Both the position numbers and the translations under genes were made by a program. From Bradyrhizobiaceae bacterium PARB1 (GTDB lineage: Bacteria; Pseudomonadota; Alphaproteobacteria; Rhizobiales; Xanthobacteraceae), in NCBI GenBank assembly GCA_002256345.1, contig NKIY01000005.1, positions 4,485-68,484 on the forward strand: DNA of 64,000 nt, in the 5' to 3' direction. Each line of letters begins with the position of its first letter. The first letter of the stretch is position 1. The notes beneath the pieces are model-generated. The model made no database searches and had not been told where the DNA came from. It saw only the letters and a program-made list of their open reading frames with translations. This document shows positions 1 through 7,625 of the stretch, in pieces.

Positions 1-2
1 GG

Positions 3-251
3 GTGGTGGTCTTGGTCGGCTGTAAGGACAGCCTTGAAGATCAGGTCGCCGCTTGGGAGAAGTTTGTCAGCAAGAACCGCTACGGGTCAGATGCCGATGT
101 CTGGCTGGTGAAACACAATGCTTTTGGCGATTGGGAGCGGGTGGCGCTGATCTTCGGTTTCACCGATGACCGATCATTTTGCGACGATGTCGCCACGCTT
201 TATATGAAGAAATATCCGGCAGATCGGCATCGCTGCGACAAGGCAAATTAG
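3..251 (+). CDS. C-terminal part of a small lipoprotein-like protein (5' end may lie outside window)
   Basis: An open frame enters from the left edge and ends at a TAG at 249-251. The first visible residues, VVLVGCKD, look like the end of a signal peptide with a lipobox-like VGC, which would make the Cys the lipidated residue of a small periplasmic lipoprotein. The rest, about 75 residues, is hydrophilic with several aromatic residues and two further Cys. The GTG at 3 could be a start codon, but a signal peptide would normally need more upstream sequence, so I treat the gene as 5'-truncated. I do not recognise the family. Confidence 0.4.
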   Translation: MVVLVGCKDSLEDQVAAWEKFVSKNRYGSDADVWLVKHNAFGDWERVALIFGFTDDRSFCDDVATLYMKKYPADRHRCDKAN

Positions 252-254
252 TAC

Positions 255-329
255 GTGACCCGGCGCGCCCTCCAGACGCAGATCTGCATGAGCGCGATTC
301 TGGTGATGACGCTGGTGATAAAGGCTTAG
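255..329 (+). CDS. possible membrane microprotein, 24 aa
   Basis: A GTG-started frame three bases after the preceding stop encodes a short basic N-terminus (TRRAL) followed by one hydrophobic helix (ICMSAILVMTLVI). A related frame without a start codon occurs at 2122-2202, sharing TRRA, Q, IC and ILV. The repetition is the only reason to consider it real. No family is recognised. Confidence 0.2.
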   Translation: MTRRALQTQICMSAILVMTLVIKA

Positions 330-372
330 TACCCGCGATCATCCTCTATATGGATACGAGGGAGATCAATGC

Positions 373-684
373 ATGATAACGAATCCAGAAAGTCTTCAAC
401 GCCCTACACTGCGGACTTTCTTTATAAAACTAGTGAGCATATTTGCTGCGGTGTTTCTGTTTTTTGTCGCGTCATTTGAATACGCAAGATATCAACTAGA
501 AGCATCTCCTATCTTCAAGGGTGGTTCCCAATTCTGGTCTTCGATAGAGAACGGACTTCATAAGTTCGCAAACAGCAAAGACATTCCTGAAGAAAAGAAA
601 GCCAAGATAATCGCTAGCCTCCGCGCTATTTCGGCCAAGTATGGACCATTGATAGAAGCCATGGATCCCGGGGCAAAGAAATGA
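373..684 (+). CDS. hypothetical single-pass membrane protein, 103 aa
   Basis: The ATG at 373 follows a purine-rich ribosome site (AGGGAGA at about 360-366). The protein has a short cytoplasmic N-terminus, one membrane helix at about residues 18-38 (rich in Phe, Val and Ala), and a helical, lysine-rich tail of about 60 residues. It overlaps the next gene by four bases (ATGA at 681-684), so the two are probably translationally coupled and may form a complex. Base composition is lower in GC than most of the window. No family is recognised. Confidence 0.6.
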   Translation: MITNPESLQRPTLRTFFIKLVSIFAAVFLFFVASFEYARYQLEASPIFKGGSQFWSSIENGLHKFANSKDIPEEKKAKIIASLRAISAKYGPLIEAMDPGAKK

Positions 685-2114
685 CCACGCTAACTGCCGT
701 TGCAATAGCGCCAGTTAGAGCAAAGATGATTTCCTATTTTGTGTTCTGGCCTTTTGCCTTGCTGATAGCCGGCGTTCCTGCCGTCTATCTTTTAGCAACA
801 TGCATGAGTTCGGAATCGGTGGACATTGCACTCCACTATTCTCTTGCCGAATTATGGGCGACAAGATGGGGCACGTTTGACCAATTTGCCTCGATACATC
901 CAATGATGGCCAACTATCCTCCATTTTCTCATGCAATCGCAGGTGGCTTGGGATCGTTATTTGGCTCCCCATTTTGGGGAATGAACACTGTTGCGGTTTT
1001 ATCGATAGCCCTTTGTTATGCTCTTTTGTTTGCAGGAATCGCCTCGCGCGATCTCGCAGCAACCCTAATTGCGGCATTTATAGTCGTGCTGGCCATCATC
1101 TGCCTGAGGCGGACACATGGCTTTATTGGGTATGAGCTGGTGGGGAATTACTTCTTCGCACACGTCGTTAGCAATGCTGCCGTGTTCCTAGTCTTGTTTA
1201 TACTCTCAACCAACCAACGGCGCCGAAGCGAAGTAGTGGCTATTCCGCTCCTCGTCTTTGTTTTCGGCTGGCTTTATCCGCTTGGCCAGATTCAACTTGC
1301 GTTTGGGGCCGCAGCGCTATGGGTTATGAAAGCAACAAAGCACTCATGGCGTGAGGTAGGCATCGGTGTCGCAATTCTCCTCTTGAGCGCGTTAGCAGTT
1401 CGCTTTCATCCCTCCTACAGTACTATGAGAACGATATCGGACAACAACGGGGAAATTCTAACACGAGTAAGTGTGTCTTGGCTTTTTGTTACTGCCCTAG
1501 CGCTTCTTGCAATGTCCGCCTGGATTTCCTTGCAATCTAGAAAAGATCTGTCCGGACTGATCCGACCTAGCTTCTTAGCTTCATTAGGCTTCGCCGTTAC
1601 AGCAGCTTTTTTTGTTCATTACACCGTCTACATGCTTTCTGGAGCAGGTTCAGACTACGCTCTGCGTAAACACACTTATGTTGTGGTGACGGTTGCTACC
1701 GCGCAAGGCAGCTATCTATTCGCTCGTCTTATTTTAGGCGAAAGCCCCCAGAGCCAAAATGAGGCCATCAACCTATCATCCTTCTTTGCTTTAGTTGTTG
1801 GCACATGGCTAGCTACATGGCTCATTCTCGCCCCGCACTCCAAGAACGCCACCGCACTCCTTTCTTCATTGAGCCTCGCTCGCTCGTTTGTCGCGGAAAA
1901 TCAACACGCAATATCGAAAACAATCGCTCGTATAGATGGACTGGAGCCTTGGCAGAATATGATGATATCGTCTGTTGAGTTGCGAATACCTGACGACATG
2001 ATCGATCAGCTTCGCCAGAATGGAGCCCTCCCGTTTACATCAATCAAGTGCTTGGTCGGAGCGGCACCGCATCTCAAGATTTCGGATTGTCCGGTTGCCC
2101 ATCAAGAACGGTGA
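681..2114 (+). CDS. polytopic membrane protein, 477 aa, possibly GT-C-like
   Basis: About 10-11 predicted membrane helices run through residues 10-385, followed by a soluble tail of roughly 90 residues containing two Cys. An acidic and aromatic stretch in the first external loop (VDIALHY) and a YPPFSH motif around residue 75 recall the first loop of GT-C glycosyltransferases that use lipid-linked sugars. This is a weak resemblance and I see no decisive signature. The gene is coupled by an ATGA overlap to the single-pass protein upstream. The pair is lower in GC than its surroundings, which suggests acquisition as a unit. An O-antigen polymerase-like or other export function is equally possible. 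Confidence 0.6.
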   Translation: MTTLTAVAIAPVRAKMISYFVFWPFALLIAGVPAVYLLATCMSSESVDIALHYSLAELWATRWGTFDQFASIHPMMANYPPFSHAIAGGLGSLFGSPFWGMNTVAVLSIALCYALLFAGIASRDLAATLIAAFIVVLAIICLRRTHGFIGYELVGNYFFAHVVSNAAVFLVLFILSTNQRRRSEVVAIPLLVFVFGWLYPLGQIQLAFGAAALWVMKATKHSWREVGIGVAILLLSALAVRFHPSYSTMRTISDNNGEILTRVSVSWLFVTALALLAMSAWISLQSRKDLSGLIRPSFLASLGFAVTAAFFVHYTVYMLSGAGSDYALRKHTYVVVTVATAQGSYLFARLILGESPQSQNEAINLSSFFALVVGTWLATWLILAPHSKNATALLSSLSLARSFVAENQHAISKTIARIDGLEPWQNMMISSVELRIPDDMIDQLRQNGALPFTSIKCLVGAAPHLKISDCPVAHQER

Positions 2115-2121
2115 CATCTAA

Positions 2122-2202
2122 ACCACCCGCCGCGCCCGCCAGGTGCTGATCTGCATAGCGTTAATCCTGGTGGTGGCGCTGACTATCGAGTTGTTGAAAT
2201 AG
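2122..2202 (+). pseudogene. start-less copy of the microprotein frame at 255-329
   Basis: A frame running directly from a TAA (2119-2121) to a TAG (2200-2202) would encode TTRRARQVLICIALILVV and a short tail. It resembles the peptide at 255-329 but has no start codon. It lies just after the low-GC two-gene unit, as if that unit had been inserted between, or had cut into, a repeated small membrane gene. Confidence 0.25.
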
Positions 2203-2205
2203 AAA

Positions 2206-2223
2206 AGCCCGCCGAAGCGGGCT
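2206..2223 (-). terminator. intrinsic terminator, minus strand
   Basis: A perfect 7-bp stem, AGCCCGC (2206-2212) and GCGGGCT (2217-2223), encloses a 4-base loop. On the minus strand it is followed directly by TTTTCT, the arrangement of a Rho-independent terminator. The only minus-strand gene relic upstream of it is the tRNA-Tyr 3' fragment at 2524-2588, so this is plausibly the original tRNA terminator. It has no T-run on the plus strand. Confidence 0.65.
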
Positions 2224-2454
2224 CAGCTCAGATGCAACCTTCGTGAGCAACGAGCTGGCACGCCGACTACAGGGACTCCCATGGCATTTTCTAGCGCCCT
2301 GCCGGCCACGATGGCCTTGCCCCTCCAGATGAATGTTTGTTCATCTACTTTACCAAGGGACCATCGTAACAATTCTTTGGGCAATTGGACCAAAGCCACA
2401 AATCGTTCTGCCCCCCAAAAAAACTTCGCTGACACGAACAAAGACCGAAAATCT

Positions 2455-2487
2455 GATTGCTTACAGAATTGCTTACGGATTGTTTAC
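2455..2487. repeat. three 10-bp direct repeats near the att core
   Basis: GATTGCTTAC (2455-2464), AATTGCTTAC (2467-2476) and GATTGTTTAC (2478-2487) recur with 12- and 11-bp spacing, about one helical turn, and end 37 bp before the tRNA-derived core. The spacing resembles integrase arm-type sites. They lie outside the element as I define it, so they may instead belong to the host or to an older element to the left. Confidence 0.4.
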
Positions 2488-2523
2488 AAGCCGTATCGCG
2501 TCAGAGCTAATTGCTGAGTGAAA

Positions 2524-2588
2524 TCAAAATGGTGGGGGAGGCAGGACTCGAACCTGCGAAGCCATAAGGCGGCTGATTTACAGTCAGC
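2524..2588 (-). repeat. left att core: 3' part of tRNA-Tyr(GTA)
   Basis: On the minus strand this is the anticodon arm (loop CTGTAAA, anticodon GTA), long variable arm, T arm (GCAGG/CCTGC around TTCGAGT), 3' acceptor strand CTCCCCC, discriminator A and encoded CCA of a tRNA-Tyr. No complementary 5' acceptor strand (GGGGGAG) is found upstream on the minus strand, so the gene is incomplete. The 65 bp are identical to 26694-26758. An integrase is adjacent, and tyrosine integrases commonly recombine at tRNA anticodon loops, so I read this as an attachment site. Confidence 0.9.
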
Positions 2589-2717
2589 TCCCGCCGCATA
2601 ACCATCCGATACGATCCAAGACTTTACTGGATCGGAATTGGATATAAACCCAATACTTTCAGTTGCTTATATGGAATTGTTGTGGCTTGTTATGGACATG
2701 CCATAACGCAGCGAGAC

Positions 2718-2736
2718 GGGGTGCGCCCCGCACCCC
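2718..2736. other. GC-rich hairpin upstream of the integrase
   Basis: GGGGTGCG (2718-2725) and CGCACCCC (2729-2736) form a perfect 8-bp stem with a CCC loop, 24 bp before the integrase start. No T-run follows, so it is a weak terminator candidate at most. It could insulate the integrase from read-through or structure its leader. Confidence 0.35.
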
Positions 2737-2760
2737 AGCCCATACCCTGAGATCAATATT

Positions 2761-4041
2761 TTGCCAGTTAAATTAACAACATCAGCCGTCTCTGAGGCAG
2801 CCGTAAAGGCGTCCAGATACGAAGTCGCCGATTCGATGCAGCCGGGGCTTAGGCTGGTTGTCTATCCATCCGGCAAGAAATCCTGGGTGTATCGGTACGA
2901 GCGATCTGGCGGGCAAGCCGTGAAGGTCACGATCGGACCGGCCACCGGGAGCGGCGCCGTATCGTTGAAGGATGCCCGTCTCGAAGCGAACAGCGCCGCG
3001 CGGCTGCGCCACGCCGGGACTGATCCGGCCATGAAGAAATCGTCCGATCGAAGGCAGGAGGCGGAGCGGATCGCAGTTGAACGCCTTGAGGCTGAACGCA
3101 GCGCAGACAATGTTGAACGCGTTCTGGCACGGTATTTCGCCGACCACTCCGACAAGCTGAAGTCAGGAGCCGAAGTCCGGCGCGTCCTCAATCGTGAGCT
3201 GGAGAGCTGGGCAAAGCGCCGCGTTGACGAGATCCAGCGGCGTGATGCCATTAAGGTGCTAGATGCCGTGGCCGCTCGCGCGCCGGTGCAGTCAAAACGT
3301 CTGAGGGCGTACGGTCGTCACTTCTTCGGTTGGTGCATCTCGAAGGAGATCGCCACAATCAATCCGTTCGACGGGACGCGCGCGGTCAAAGAAATTTCGC
3401 GAGATCGCGTCTTGAGCGAAGATGAGCTTCGCCTCCTGCTTCGCGCCATCGCGACGCTGGACCAACCGAGAGGGCAATACGTCGAGTTATTGCTGCTCAC
3501 TGCGCAACGCTTTTCCGAAGTCGCGAACATGTTGGAGTCGGAGTTAGAGCTGTCCGGCCCTGCCCCGATTTGGACGCTACCCAGCGCGCGCATGAAAAGC
3601 GGCAAAGCGCACACGGTTCCCCTCACACCTCGCGCGATTGAGATCATCAACGGCTTGCCGCGCCGCGCCGGAACCGCGCGCATTTTCGAGACGTTCTCGG
3701 CAACCCATCTCAAAGCCGCTATAGACGCTGCTTTACTCAAAGCCGCCCTTGAGCACGCTGAAGAGCGCGGTGTTGCTCCAAGCGACGTAAAGATTGCACA
3801 CTGGACTTTGCACGACCTACGCCGCTCAGCTGCCACCCATATGTCGCGAATGGGGATCGATGTAATCGTTATCGAACGCGTGCTGGGACACACTATGCGC
3901 GGCGTGATGGCGACTTATCAGCGAAACACCTTCGACAATGAAAAACGTGCCGCGCTTACTGTTTGGTCTGATTACCTAGACGGCTTGCTGAGACCGCCGG
4001 CCTCGAATGTGGTTCCTCTGCGCCATGGAGTTGCGGAATGA
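2761..4041 (+). CDS. tyrosine recombinase / site-specific integrase, 426 aa
   Basis: This protein catalyses excision and integration of the element at tRNA-Tyr. The N-terminal ~90 residues, with GLRLVVYPSGKKSWVYRY, match the DUF4102 arm-binding domain of P4-type integrases. A SAM-like core-binding domain follows. The catalytic domain shows the first Arg in TAQRFSEV, the HDLRRSAATHM box, the GH of VLGHTMRGV and the nucleophile in MATYQRNTF. The start is a TTG at 2761; no nearer ATG preserves the arm domain. It lies 172 bp inside the left att core and overlaps the next gene by four bases. Length and motif order are normal for an active enzyme. Confidence 0.92.
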   Translation: MPVKLTTSAVSEAAVKASRYEVADSMQPGLRLVVYPSGKKSWVYRYERSGGQAVKVTIGPATGSGAVSLKDARLEANSAARLRHAGTDPAMKKSSDRRQEAERIAVERLEAERSADNVERVLARYFADHSDKLKSGAEVRRVLNRELESWAKRRVDEIQRRDAIKVLDAVAARAPVQSKRLRAYGRHFFGWCISKEIATINPFDGTRAVKEISRDRVLSEDELRLLLRAIATLDQPRGQYVELLLLTAQRFSEVANMLESELELSGPAPIWTLPSARMKSGKAHTVPLTPRAIEIINGLPRRAGTARIFETFSATHLKAAIDAALLKAALEHAEERGVAPSDVKIAHWTLHDLRRSAATHMSRMGIDVIVIERVLGHTMRGVMATYQRNTFDNEKRAALTVWSDYLDGLLRPPASNVVPLRHGVAE

Positions 4042-4610
4042 AGGCACGCAAACCGGCGCGTAAGCGAGCAAAGAAAACTACTGGCCACACATGGAGAGAA
4101 AAGGTCGCACAGCCGAGCACCGGAAATCTACGCCGTGCCAAGCTTCAAGGCGATCTCCGCCAGTTGTCCGACTTTTTTGTGGAGTCTCGCAATCCAGCCG
4201 CCGCGTGGTTGTGTTGGTCGCTCGGCCAGCAATGGGGGCTGCCGGTGTCAGAACCGATCACTGCAGAGATCAATCGCTTTGCAGCGGCCATCGCGGAGAA
4301 GGCCATTTCTGCCCTAGACGGCAATCAGGATGTCGTTATCACGGGCGATTTGGTAGGCGCACTATGGGACACCAAGACAAGGCGGCAAGGTTCAACGCCC
4401 ATCGCAGAGGAACTGCGCCTTTGGGATCGTAACATCGAAATCGCGTGGCGTGTCCATGAGCTTCGGAAAGTTACCAGCTCAAAAGACGAAGCTTTTGAGA
4501 TCGCTGCAAGAGAGTTCGGGATCAGCGAGTCTAGTGCCGACCACATATCCCGCCGCTATCGCGCGCGCTTAAAAGCTGAAGAAGCTGAGATCGACGATGC
4601 TGGGCATTGA
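4038..4610 (+). CDS. hypothetical protein coupled to the integrase, 190 aa
   Basis: The start ATG overlaps the integrase stop (ATGA), so the two are co-translated. The N-terminus is strongly basic (about 10 Lys/Arg in the first 20 residues), suggesting nucleic-acid contact. The C-terminal ~50 residues, with SSKDEAFEIAAREFGISES, look like a helix-turn-helix. An accessory DNA-binding protein for recombination, or a regulator of it, would fit the position, but the family is not recognised. Confidence 0.6.
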   Translation: MKARKPARKRAKKTTGHTWREKVAQPSTGNLRRAKLQGDLRQLSDFFVESRNPAAAWLCWSLGQQWGLPVSEPITAEINRFAAAIAEKAISALDGNQDVVITGDLVGALWDTKTRRQGSTPIAEELRLWDRNIEIAWRVHELRKVTSSKDEAFEIAAREFGISESSADHISRRYRARLKAEEAEIDDAGH

Positions 4611-4693
4611 GAAGAGCGTTCTTGCTGCCCAGACAACCGCGCATCGCATTGTTACGTCATAAACATCGAAAACAAGTTCAAGAAGGTTACAAC

Positions 4694-4900
4694 ATGACCG
4701 AACAGATGATGACCGCAAAAGATGTGTGCGCCCGCTTTGGAGGCGTCACCACGATGTCTCTCTATCGCTGGCTCAAGGATGAAACGCTCGACTTCCCCCG
4801 ACCGATTGAAATTCGGAAGCGCCGCTATTGGCGGACGGAGGATATCGTAGCGTTCCAAAGACGCATGGCGACCGAAGGCCTCCGCAAGCGCGCCGCCTAA
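4694..4900 (+). CDS. AlpA-family regulator / excisionase-like, 68 aa
   Basis: This is a small MerR-like winged-helix protein of the AlpA type: TAKDVCARFGGVTTMSLYRW is the HTH, followed by the typical FPRPIEIRKRRYW wing and EDIVAFQRRM tail. AlpA proteins activate integrase expression or assist excision of P4-type elements. Length is normal. A terminator-like hairpin follows at once, so the integrase group (2761-4900) probably forms one transcription unit. Confidence 0.85.
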   Translation: MTEQMMTAKDVCARFGGVTTMSLYRWLKDETLDFPRPIEIRKRRYWRTEDIVAFQRRMATEGLRKRAA

Positions 4901-4905
4901 TCATC

Positions 4906-4937
4906 GAAAGCCCTGTTCGGTTCGGCACGGGGCTTTC
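4906..4937 (+). terminator. terminator-like hairpin after the AlpA gene
   Basis: GAAAGCCC (4906-4913) pairs perfectly with GGGCTTTC (4930-4937) across a 16-base loop, starting 6 bases after the AlpA stop. The 3' arm ends in TTTC followed by AATCTT, so it can act as an intrinsic terminator of moderate strength. Confidence 0.55.
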
Positions 4938-4974
4938 AATCTTCCACAGCCGCACCAAGACAAGAGAACCTGCC

Positions 4975-5193
4975 GTGACTCGCATCACCACCGATATTCA
5001 CCTCTACCTGCGCGACCTCGCACAAGCTATTTCCGAACCGGACAGTGAAATTGTGCTGGGACCGACAGACGCCTCCGTCGTTGCCGCCGCGCTGCAGTTT
5101 TGCGCCAACGCGGCTGCAATTGCACCTGAAGTCGTAAATGCTGCGCGCGAGTACTGCGCCCGCAATTACGCGCCGATTGCATCGGCTCGATAA
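4975..5193 (+). CDS. small hypothetical protein, 72 aa
   Basis: A GTG start at 4975 is preceded by a purine-rich stretch (AAGAGAA). The product is helical and Ala-rich with two Cys (LQFCANAAAI, REYCARNYA) and no recognised domain. Small proteins of this kind are common next to AlpA genes in integrative elements. The frame is open further upstream, but that part overlaps the terminator-like hairpin and the AlpA gene, so the GTG is preferred. Confidence 0.5.
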   Translation: MTRITTDIHLYLRDLAQAISEPDSEIVLGPTDASVVAAALQFCANAAAIAPEVVNAAREYCARNYAPIASAR

Positions 5194-5211
5194 CTCTTCT
5201 CAACAAACTCT

Positions 5212-5245
5212 CAGCACGGCGTCACGCGGCATTTGCCGTGTGCTG
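5212..5245 (+). other. imperfect hairpin between small genes
   Basis: CAGCACGGC (5212-5220) pairs with GCCGTG-T-GCTG (5235-5245), leaving one bulged T and a 14-base loop. There is no T-run after it. It may be a weak terminator after the gene ending at 5193. Confidence 0.3.
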
Positions 5246-5330
5246 CCGGCTGCGCAGTCAGATAGCAGACCGATCGCCCGCTATCTTGATAGACGGATTA
5301 TAATATCGCAACAAATGGCTGAACTACGAG

Positions 5331-6203
5331 ATGAAGAAATCTGAATACGAAGGATGGTTGCACGCCATCGGCCAGATCGAAATCCCTGCAGACGGCTTGT
5401 CGCTGGATAGGTTTGCAAGAGCGATGAACATTTTGTCGATGAAGGCTGATCACGCTGCAATCTATCTGCACCGCGGCAAGCACCTTTTCCGGTCGCAGCA
5501 GAACGGCCATATCCGCGTCTTTCCCTTTTCCCACTCAACGGGCCGAGGCCGGCCGCGCAAACATCGGGCGCATGCCTCATCGCTAATGCCGGCGCAGATT
5601 ATCGCGCTCTTGGTGGATATTACCCCGGTCGCGGGATCGGTAGCAGTCCTATTGGCGAGGATGCCCAAGGGCGGTTGGCAGGACGAGCCGACGCGTCAGG
5701 CCGAGATCAGGCGCTCGATTGAAGTCGAGGCGCGGTCGATGGCGAGCATGTTCCGTGGTTTCGTCGAGCGAGCTGGCTTTCCGGTGAAGATGGTCCGCTC
5801 ATATCTCTGGATGACGTTCTCGGCCAATGTGATGTCGGCAGTGGCAGAGATCGAGCCCGATCTGGCCAATGGCGATGCGCCCCTCACGGAAACTGCCCCC
5901 GTCACGCCAAAGAAGATCAAAGCAAACCTTCCGCCGCATGAGTGCATTCACACTTATGTCGAAGCAGCAGGTCCCTTCGGGATTGGAGCCTACGAGATCG
6001 CAAGCGCAACTCGCGGGCGCATCAAACGCGAAGAGGTTATTCAGATCGCTGAGGAGCTCGCCAGCTCCGGCTTCCTTTACATTGCCGAAGCTCGCGCATC
6101 CTCTCGCGGCCCCAAGGGCATCCGCCTGTATGCGATGAAGCATGGCAAGCCGGAAATTGGCTCCGACGGTCGCCGGCTGCCTCAATACACCACAGCTCTC
6201 TGA
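5331..6203 (+). CDS. hypothetical protein with C-terminal winged-helix-like region, 290 aa
   Basis: The ATG at 5331 begins a hydrophilic protein without signal or membrane segments. Residues 60-90 are basic (GRGRPRKHRAH, an AT-hook-like GRPRK core). The last ~80 residues, with PFGIGAYEIASATRGRIKRE and a following ASSGFLYIAEAR, have the pattern of a winged helix. Replication initiation or regulation of the element is possible. It sits directly before an AT-rich palindromic region (6594-6655), a common arrangement for an initiator or repressor and its site. The family is not recognised. Confidence 0.6.
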   Translation: MKKSEYEGWLHAIGQIEIPADGLSLDRFARAMNILSMKADHAAIYLHRGKHLFRSQQNGHIRVFPFSHSTGRGRPRKHRAHASSLMPAQIIALLVDITPVAGSVAVLLARMPKGGWQDEPTRQAEIRRSIEVEARSMASMFRGFVERAGFPVKMVRSYLWMTFSANVMSAVAEIEPDLANGDAPLTETAPVTPKKIKANLPPHECIHTYVEAAGPFGIGAYEIASATRGRIKREEVIQIAEELASSGFLYIAEARASSRGPKGIRLYAMKHGKPEIGSDGRRLPQYTTAL

Positions 6204-7089
6204 CCAGATACTTCCGGCCATAACGCAAACGCGTGCGGCTTATCGTTAGGACCAGCGCCAGACAACGCGCAGAATCCTCTCAGGAGCCTCACTGCGCGCT
6301 ATCTTCATTGGGCGGAACCAGGTCTAGCGCGCACTGAAATAACGCGCCCACGGGGCTCCCTATCGGTTCTGAGCCGGCACTGGCATCCGATCGCTGTATA
6401 ACACAAGAGCCCCACACTGCGGCGACCTCGACAACTGGCGCTGGATGGCTCGCCTATCATCTTGCAAGCGCCACCATCAGCCATGCTTGGAAGGTGAGCA
6501 GCGACCTCGATCACCAACGCGGTAGGGTGATGGTACGACCTGCCCATTTCGCACAGTTTCACGAAACGCTAGCGAGACCGGTATTGGGGGTATCGTCCCT
6601 ATACGTATAGAATAGGACGTAATAGACGAGTGTGATCATAAATAACCTATTACGTATAATACTATTATATATATAGGCTAACCCCTCTTACCTGCCCAAG
6701 CGCTTGGAGTTTCGTGCAAAATGACCTCCGAAACTGCAACATCAAAACGCCCTTTCCTAATTATGTGAGATACGACTTTCTGATGCATAAGCGTTAGCGG
6801 GACCGGCAACGTTTGCCCGTGGCGCCCATAGAAGCTTGAACACGAGGATCTACCGTTTGCCCGTGCCGGCGATTCGGACCACGAGATGCTTGGTTGCCTC
6901 GGGAGAACGTGAAAGGTACTGGCTGGCGAGGCGCACATCGTGCTTGCGTCGAAATTAGCGTCCTGCTCATGATCGCCAAGGCGGGAAACGCTCTGCCTCG
7001 TGGTGAAGCCAAAGCTATACGCAAGTTACTCGCCAGGGCGCGGCGCACAGCGAGATTGATTTCAGGAAACTGAGCGAGCGACAGTCGGT
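6204..7089. other. 886-bp stretch without a convincing gene
   Basis: Short open frames on both strands here lack ribosome sites and recognisable composition. The notable content is the AT-rich palindromic cluster around 6594-6655, annotated separately. Confidence 0.5.
6594..6655. promoter_or_regulatory. AT-rich nested palindromes, possible origin or regulatory site
   Basis: A 12-bp perfect palindrome, CTATACGTATAG (6599-6610), sits inside a larger near-palindrome from CGTCC (6594) to GGACG (6615-6619). It is followed by 9-bp inverted repeats ACGTAATAG (6617-6625) and CTATTACGT (6647-6655). The surrounding ~80 bp, continuing into a TATATATATA run at about 6664-6675, is far more AT-rich than the flanks. 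This could be a replication origin, a cruciform recognised by an element protein, or a promoter with operators. Confidence 0.45.
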
Positions 7090-7137
7090 TTGATCGATGT
7101 AGACGCAACGGTGACGAACAAGATTGGGCAGGCTACA

Positions 7138-7323
7138 ATGAACCTGGCAGACGAGAACGCTCGCATTGAACGAGCCCAACAAGACGTTCGCAAGTATGTC
7201 GCGGTAACGCGAGAAGCTTCCGAACAAAACAATGCTGTTACAGCGACATTCGCCATTAGCGGGATGATTGCAGGCGCCGCGCTTTTCGGCGCTGGCATGG
7301 CCTTCGTGGGGCTGATGGGATAG
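7138..7323 (+). CDS. small membrane protein, 61 aa, possibly holin-like
   Basis: The ATG at 7138 is preceded by AGG at a suitable distance; a TTG at 7090 would add 16 residues. The N-terminal ~35 residues form a charged amphipathic helix, and the C-terminus is one Gly/Ala-rich hydrophobic helix (TFAISGMIAGAALFGAGMAF). Such short one-helix proteins in phage-derived modules are sometimes holins, but no specific signature is present. Confidence 0.4.
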   Translation: MNLADENARIERAQQDVRKYVAVTREASEQNNAVTATFAISGMIAGAALFGAGMAFVGLMG

Positions 7324-7625
7324 CCGGTCGGCGGCTCAATTCCCCCCAAAAACAGCAACGTAGAATGCGATGCTTCTAGCAATCGCAGAACAATCTTCTC
7401 TTAAGCGATCTGCCGCAGGGTAAAAAGGTACTTTGGAAGGGGGTGGCACGCGGGTGACGCGCGACTGCCCGTCTCTGGTAGATACGAATTTTTAAAAGGT
7501 ACTTTTTGTTCTAGGGACGCCTAGCTAGCGGCGAAGTTAGTGTTCTCGGGAGACTACTTCAGACTGTGAACAGGTATCGGTTCGTCCAAATTTGAGATGA
7601 CAGAAATAATCTCAGGACAACCTAG
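7324..7625. other. 302-bp intergenic region upstream of the tail-module regulators
   Basis: No gene is seen. The region contains two copies of a 12-bp direct repeat (7423-7505, annotated separately) and lies immediately upstream of the HTH gene at 7626, so it is the likely promoter and operator region of the phage-like module. Confidence 0.5.
7423..7505. promoter_or_regulatory. paired AAAAGGTACTTT sites, candidate operators
   Basis: The identical 12-mer occurs at 7423-7434 and 7494-7505, 71 bp apart, in the leader of the HTH gene that starts at 7626. It is partly dyad-symmetric around GTAC, as expected for a dimeric repressor. Autoregulation by the product of the gene at 7626 is a plausible but unproven reading. 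Confidence 0.4.

Noticed and set aside
2524-2620. complete tRNA-Tyr gene
   Set aside because: No 5' acceptor strand pairing with CTCCCCC and no proper D stem could be found, so only a 3' fragment is called.
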